Assembly (NCBI GenBank): GCA_905221605.1
Contig: CAJNDS010002130.1
Span: forward strand, 500,001 to 562,000
Direction: 5' to 3'
DNA from: Symbiodinium natans
Lineage: Eukaryota > Sar > Dinophyceae > Suessiales > Symbiodiniaceae
Length of the DNA stretch: 62,000 nt
Below, in pieces: positions 58,113 through 62,000 of this stretch. The notes under the pieces are model-generated. The model was not told the origin of the DNA. It saw only the letters and a program-made list of their open reading frames with translations, and searched no databases. Both the position numbers and the translations under genes were made by a program. Each line of letters opens with the position of its first letter. Position 1 is the first letter of the stretch.

Positions 58113-58232
58113 GTAGGAAGTTGAACCCAGGTTTGAACTGCATCGGGACAAAAGAGGGTGGTGTAGATTTATGTGCTTCGCAGCGCAGGATTCCGGGTTG
58201 CAGGCCCTGAAGTTTTTGGAGTCTTCAGGATT
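58113..58232 (+). CDS. Candidate exon
   Basis: VEPRFELHRDKRGWCRFMCF then AAQDSGLQALKFLESSG, open for ~40 codons and followed by a pyrimidine-rich intron-like stretch (CTCCCCGCCCCTTTTCCCC). Confidence 0.45.
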
Positions 58233-58273
58233 CAGGGCCTTTGTTGTTCTCCCCGCCCCTTTTCCCCCCGCAG

Positions 58274-58465
58274 GTCTTCAAGAAGAAGGAGGAGGATGAC
58301 AGCTTGATGGACACCAAGGCCTACTCTGGGATCCTTGAAAACCTCACAGCCCCCCGAAAGCCGCGAGACTCCCAAAGGCACGCACCGCACTCGCGATCCG
58401 AAGGCGGCCTGAAGACCAAAGCCCCCTTATGCATCCTCAAGGACCCCGAGCAAGAGCCCTTCTGA
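58274..58465 (+). CDS. Candidate terminal exon with strong acceptor
   Basis: CCCCTTTTCCCCCCGCAG acceptor, then FKKKEEDDSLMDTKAYSGIL, ENLTAPRKPRDSQ and a C-terminal LKDPEQEPF before TGA. Charged, well-mixed composition; one of the clearest exons in the last 10 kb. Likely continues the gene of 58113-58232. No family identified. Confidence 0.55.
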   Translation, partial: VFKKKEEDDSLMDTKAYSGILENLTAPRKPRDSQRHAPHSRSEGGLKTKAPLCILKDPEQEPF

Positions 58466-58825
58466 CCCTGTTTTTTAGGGAGAGGTGTTTTTTTGGGGAT
58501 AGGGTGACCCAGACCCATGAGCCAAGGAAGCGCCGTAAGACGGCTTTTTGGGGCTCATTTTCTCTTTCAAGCCCCTTGGAGCCAAAAAAGGGTGAGTATG
58601 ATCATCCTTAGGACCACCCCCCCCCCCCCTGCCCACCACCCAAAAGAGCAGCCGTTTGGGCCCTGAGCGGAGGTATTCCAGGGCAAGAAGGGGCGACCTG
58701 GGCGCGATATGGGAGGCCTGCTGTGGGCTTAAGGGCCCCAAAGAAGGGACTATGGGCCCCCTTACACCCCCCTAGGCCCCCCCAGTCCACCCCCCCCCTC
58801 CAGTCCACCCCCTTCTGGGTCTTTC

Positions 58826-59100
58826 GCCTTGTTCTTCGGGTGTTCGAGATACAGGATTGATTCAGAACTGAACGTACTGGTAATGACTAGGGGAATAAGC
58901 CCTTCAATGGATTCGATAAGGTACCGAATTTTCGTCCCTATACTCAGAAGGGTAAGGGAAGGTGCCGGTCTTGGGGGAACCGCGAGGTTCGAGATTTTGA
59001 AGAATCATCACGGGGCAGAAGGAGCAACCGCATTCCTAATGGTAGACTTCGTCAGGAACCATCAGCCACATCCTTTGGGGGTCAACGGTCAACCCAAAAC
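58826..59100 (+). CDS. Open frame, ~90 codons before repeat
   Basis: Contains RIDSELNVLVMTRGISPSMD, RIFVPILRRVREGAGLGGTA and FEILKNHHGAEGATAFLMVD; at 59092 the frame enters ACCCAAA-type repeats. No acceptor chosen. Function unknown. Confidence 0.45.
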
Positions 59101-59254
59101 CCAAAACCCAAAACCCAAAACCCAAAACCCAAAACCCTAAACCCGAAATCCCTCTCCAGCTGGCCTGGGCCTCTTCGACGCCACTCACTTGGACTTCGGG
59201 CCTTAGTTTTTTTGGTAGAGGCCAGTAGCCAGTAGCCCGTGACTCGAAGTGGCG

Positions 59255-59545
59255 GTCCCTAGTTTAGGGTTTGGGGTTTGGGGTTTGGGTTAGGGTTTCG
59301 GGTTTGGTGTTTAGGGTTTAGTGTTTAGGGTTTAGGGTTGAGGGTTGAGGGTTGAGGGTACCCAAAAGGTGCCACAGCCCCAGTGGAACTGGCCATGAAC
59401 CACCCAACCCTAGGCCCTAGGCCCCGCAGCGGAAGCTCCACCCTCAAGGTTTAGGATTTCGGATTTAGGGTTTAGGGTTTAGGGTTTAGGGTTTAGGGTT
59501 TGGAGTTTAGGGTTTAGAGTTTAGGGTTTAGGGTTTAGGGTGTAG
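59255..59545. repeat. Scattered TTTAGGG and GGGTTGA units
   Basis: Units at 59258-59360 and 59460-59545 flank a ~95-bp unique piece. Confidence 0.85.
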
Positions 59546-59560
59546 GGTTGTGGGCTTGGG

Positions 59561-59645
59561 GACTGTGAGCTTGGGGAGCGCATCCCCAAAGTCATGCTGA
59601 CGCACCGCACTTCTTCAGACCGCAGGGCATGTCTCGCCGGAGCCC
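59561..59645 (+). CDS. Candidate exon isolated between repeats
   Basis: DCELGERIPKVMLTHRTSSD then RRACLAG; unique ~90-bp island between TTTAGGG units and CCCTAAAAA-type repeats. Confidence 0.4.
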
Positions 59646-59850
59646 TAAAAACACTAAACCCCAAAAAGCTTAAAAACCCTAAAAACCCTAAAACCCTAAA
59701 ACCCCTAAACACCCTTAAAAAACCCTTGAAAACCCTGAAAAACCCTTAAAAACCCTTAAAACCCTAAAAACCCTAAAAACCCTAAACACCCTAAACCCTG
59801 AACCCTGAACCCTGAACCCTGAACCCTAAACCCTAAACCCTAAACCCTGA
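59646..59850. repeat. CCCTAAAAA / CCCTTAAAA variant array
   Basis: Nine- to ten-base variants (AACCCTTAAAA, AACCCTAAAA) replacing heptamers, then CCCTGAA and CCCTAAA units. Confidence 0.9.
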
Positions 59851-59854
59851 ACCC

Positions 59855-59926
59855 TTGCATGATCTGCTGAGGAGGAGTGAGCAGCCTGAGTGTGCAAAGA
59901 CGAGAGAATTCGACGCTGTAGTTTAG
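59855..59926 (+). CDS. Candidate exon
   Basis: LHDLLRRSEQPECAKTREFD... to TAG, with GACGCT-GTAGTTT as a possible donor. A CCCCACAG acceptor at about 59950 precedes another open piece (VEKKLRTCPCQLS). Confidence 0.4.
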   Translation: MHDLLRRSEQPECAKTREFDAVV

Positions 59927-60057
59927 GAGAAACCTGGACGCTTTCCATTCCCCACAGTTGAGAAAAAGCTGCGTACCTGTCCATGTCAGCTCAGTGCCCA
60001 AAATCCTAACCCTAAGCCCTAGTCCTCTATATCATGTGTAATTCAAATGTTAGTGAA

Positions 60058-60150
60058 CCATGGGGCAAGGTCATAGACAGATTGCGCAACGTCTTAAAAA
60101 GATTGGGCAAGGTCATAGACAACAAGCAAAAACATTGGGCAAGGTCAAGG
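60058..60150. repeat. Three ~30-bp units with GGGCAAGGTCATAGACA
   Basis: GGGGCAAGGTCATAGACAGA, TTGGGCAAGGTCATAGACAA and TTGGGCAAGGTCAAGG in succession. Confidence 0.75.
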
Positions 60151-60406
60151 TCCAGGGTCTGCAGTTTAGGGTGCCTTGGGGCCTAGGGTTTAGGGCCTAG
60201 GGTGTAGGGTTTAGGGTTCAGGGTTTACGGGGTTTACGGGGTTTACAGGGTTGACGGGGTTTAGGGTTTCGGTTTCGGGTTCAGGGCCGAGGGTTTAGGG
60301 TTCAAGCCTTAGAGTCCCAAAGGTTTTAGGGTTTAGGGTTTAGGGTTTCGGGTTTAGGGTTTAGGGTTCAGGGCCTAGTGTTTAGGGTTTAGGGCCTGGG
60401 GTTTGG

Positions 60407-60514
60407 GTTGCGCATGAAACTTCTAAATTTCTTGATGGTATGGGATTCTCTGGGTGGGTGGGTACTTGTCGGGCGCCTGAAAAGCTGCTAAACTAGTGAC
60501 TGCTTGGACTTGAG
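60407..60514 (+). CDS. Candidate terminal exon
   Basis: 35 codons plus TGA: VAHETSKFLDGMGFSGWVGT then CRAPEKAAKLVTAWT. Follows TTTAGGG units. Confidence 0.4.
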
Positions 60515-60663
60515 ATGCTGGACCCTAAACCCTTAACCCTGAACTCTGAACCCTAGACCCTTTTGATACATGAGCTCTTTGCTCAGCAGTTTTCGCTTCT
60601 CCCTTGCAGCCTTCAGATGGCGAAGCCGCGCCAGGGCCTGCTTTAGGTGGGCGTCTCAACAAT

Positions 60664-60746
60664 CAACCCTAAACCCTAAACCCTAAACCCTAAACCCTAA
60701 ACCCTAAACCCTAAACCCTAAGCCCTAAGCCCTAAACCCTAAACCG
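60664..60746. repeat. CCCTAAA array
   Basis: About eight perfect units and four variants. Confidence 0.95.
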
Positions 60747-60758
60747 CCCTAAATACCG

Positions 60759-60923
60759 TACTTTCTTCACGCCGTGGCACCGGGCTCCAGCTTGTACGGA
60801 GAGTTAGTGGGAGAGAGTGGTTGTGGCGGTGGTAGTGCTTCTTTTCTGCCGCCGCGAGACAACATTTCGGTCAGTGCCCTGGTGGTCCATCAGCAGTGGC
60901 AGCAGGTCTCTAGTCACCGGCCC
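60759..60923 (+). CDS. Candidate exon, 55 codons
   Basis: YFLHAVAPGSSLYGELVGES, GCGGGSASFLPPRDNISVSA and LVVHQQWQQVSS, flanked by CCCTAAA-type arrays on both sides. Function unknown. Confidence 0.45.
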
Positions 60924-61388
60924 TAACCCCTGAACCCTGAACCCTGAACCCTAAACCCTACACCCTAAACCCTAAACCCTAAACCCTAAACCCTTGATTT
61001 TTGAATCACGGCTGGGTCAGGCGCTGCAGGGCGGGAACTGCCAAATCATGAAGCTGCACTCCCATTGTCTGTCGTTCTGACAGGACCTGTAGGTATACAT
61101 CACGGCAAGACTTGTAACAACTGCCCCCGCAAATCGTAGTAAGTAGCATGCAGCAATAATGCACCGACAAGAGCTTCTTGTCAGGCCCTGCAGTCACTTC
61201 TGACACTTCCCACCCTACACCTGTGCCGTAAGCCAAAAGCCGCACCCTAAGCCCCAAAACCCTCGACCCGCTACCGTGGCTCCCTACGCCCAGACTCGCA
61301 AGCCCCAAGCTACAGACCAAGGCACGCACCAGCGTCTCACAAGCATGCGCTCCAACAGCCCCCGAGAAGGCTGGACACCGATTCTGAA

Positions 61389-61450
61389 GGTCTAGGGTTT
61401 AGGGTTCAGGGTTTAGGGTCTAGGGTTTAGGGTTTAGGGTTTAGGGTTCA
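61389..61450. repeat. TTTAGGG array
   Basis: About eight units with TCTAGGG and TTCAGGG variants. Confidence 0.9.
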
Positions 61451-61525
61451 TTTTCAAAGTGACATGCGGCTGGCAGCTTTTTTGAGAAGGGAGCCCTGCA
61501 CTTCAGGCTTAGATTTGAGCAACCT

Positions 61526-61894
61526 TTGCATGCTGGTCTCTGCGTCCTTCAAAGTGCTTCAACTCCGCAGAGCCAGTCGTTTGCAATCTTCCTTGCAATC
61601 TTCAGGACGCTTCTCCTGGCCTTTGACAAGAGCCAAGGCAACACAAGAGGCGAGCAGCTGGAAGCGAATACCAGCTCTGAAGCCGTCACCCTTTTCATTC
61701 CTATTTTTCTCCTGGGTCTAGTATTTGTGCCCACTTGCCTGTGCAGGTCACAAAGAGCCCCAGGAGACTTGCCGAGTGACTGCATGACGCCATGTTTGGC
61801 AGCGTTTGATTGCGCTTCCGGCAACCGTACAGAGCTGAGCATTCCGAAATTCCCTATGATACGAAAAGGACCCGATCCCTTTTCGACTCCCTAG
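61526..61894 (+). CDS. Open frame of 122 codons with hydrophobic segment
   Basis: Contains LLAFDKSQGNTRGEQLEANT, then VTLFIPIFLLGLVFVPTCLC (possible membrane helix) and FDCASGNRTELSIPKFPMIR to TAG. On the minus strand a charged helical peptide (DAETSMQRLLKSKPEVQGSL, 61559-61464) overlaps the left end, so strand is not settled there. Confidence 0.4.
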   Translation: MHAGLCVLQSASTPQSQSFAIFLAIFRTLLLAFDKSQGNTRGEQLEANTSSEAVTLFIPIFLLGLVFVPTCLCRSQRAPGDLPSDCMTPCLAAFDCASGNRTELSIPKFPMIRKGPDPFSTP

Positions 61895-61950
61895 ACCCTA
61901 GACCCTAAACCCTAAACCCTAAACCCTAAACCCTAAACCCTAAACCCTAA
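61893..61950. repeat. CCCTAAA array
   Basis: Eight units near the window end; unique sequence follows, so this is not a chromosome end. Confidence 0.95.
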
Positions 61951-62000
61951 ATCATCAAGCACGCTCGGCCCTATAGCTCCAAAGAGCTCCAAGTTGGGGG

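Overview
This is nuclear DNA of a microbial eukaryote, most likely a dinoflagellate or a related alga. The evidence is: (i) hundreds of TTTAGGG/CCCTAAA heptamers, the telomere repeat of plants and many alveolates, scattered inside the window in both orientations rather than at an end; (ii) no bacterial-style operons and almost no open frame above 200 codons; (iii) short exon-like open segments bounded by GT/AG signals; (iv) many ~90-260 bp elements with terminal inverted repeats (TIRs) whose ends coincide with splice-like GT...AG dinucleotides, i.e. introner-like elements, which are known from dinoflagellates. The species assignment is inference. I found no rRNA, tRNA, transposase, reverse transcriptase or CRISPR array.

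Layout. 0-6.8 kb: + strand exon-like segments separated by introner copies and heptamer arrays. 6.97-10.18 kb: a higher-order A-rich satellite (135-bp monomers in 405-bp trimers), then a (CA)n tract and a G-rich satellite. 10.18-16.70 kb: a 6.5-kb block bounded by a perfect 27-bp inverted repeat and filled with palindromic AT/GC arrays, a GGCC palindrome, an 88-bp tandem array and a duplicated T/C-rich block. 17-35.8 kb: exon-like segments, mostly + strand, including a Lys/Asp/Glu-rich exon cluster (23.6-24.9 kb) and the longest open frames (27.2-27.8 and 35.0-35.8 kb). 35.78-37.64 kb: a second satellite-filled block with perfect 29-bp TIRs. 37.7-45.6 kb: exon-like segments with the clearest introner/exon alternation (40.2-41.8 kb). 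46.08-47.25 kb: a third TIR-bounded block built of GAAGACAC- and GTGGCGTC-type motifs. 47.3-62 kb: further exon-like segments, including a relatively array-free stretch near 52.9-53.9 kb and one at 55.7-57.5 kb with a possible thioredoxin-fold exon.

Limits. No protein here could be matched with confidence to a known family. Exon calls rest on open frame, protein-like composition, nearby splice-like signals and abutment to introner ends. Open frames of 20-50 codons arise often by chance at this base composition, and at several loci two frames compete, so most exon calls are moderate to low confidence. Reading-phase compatibility across the proposed introns was generally not established. The most interesting content is architectural: multiple introner families, telomere-like arrays that interrupt individual introner copies, and three transposon-like TIR blocks that carry only satellites.
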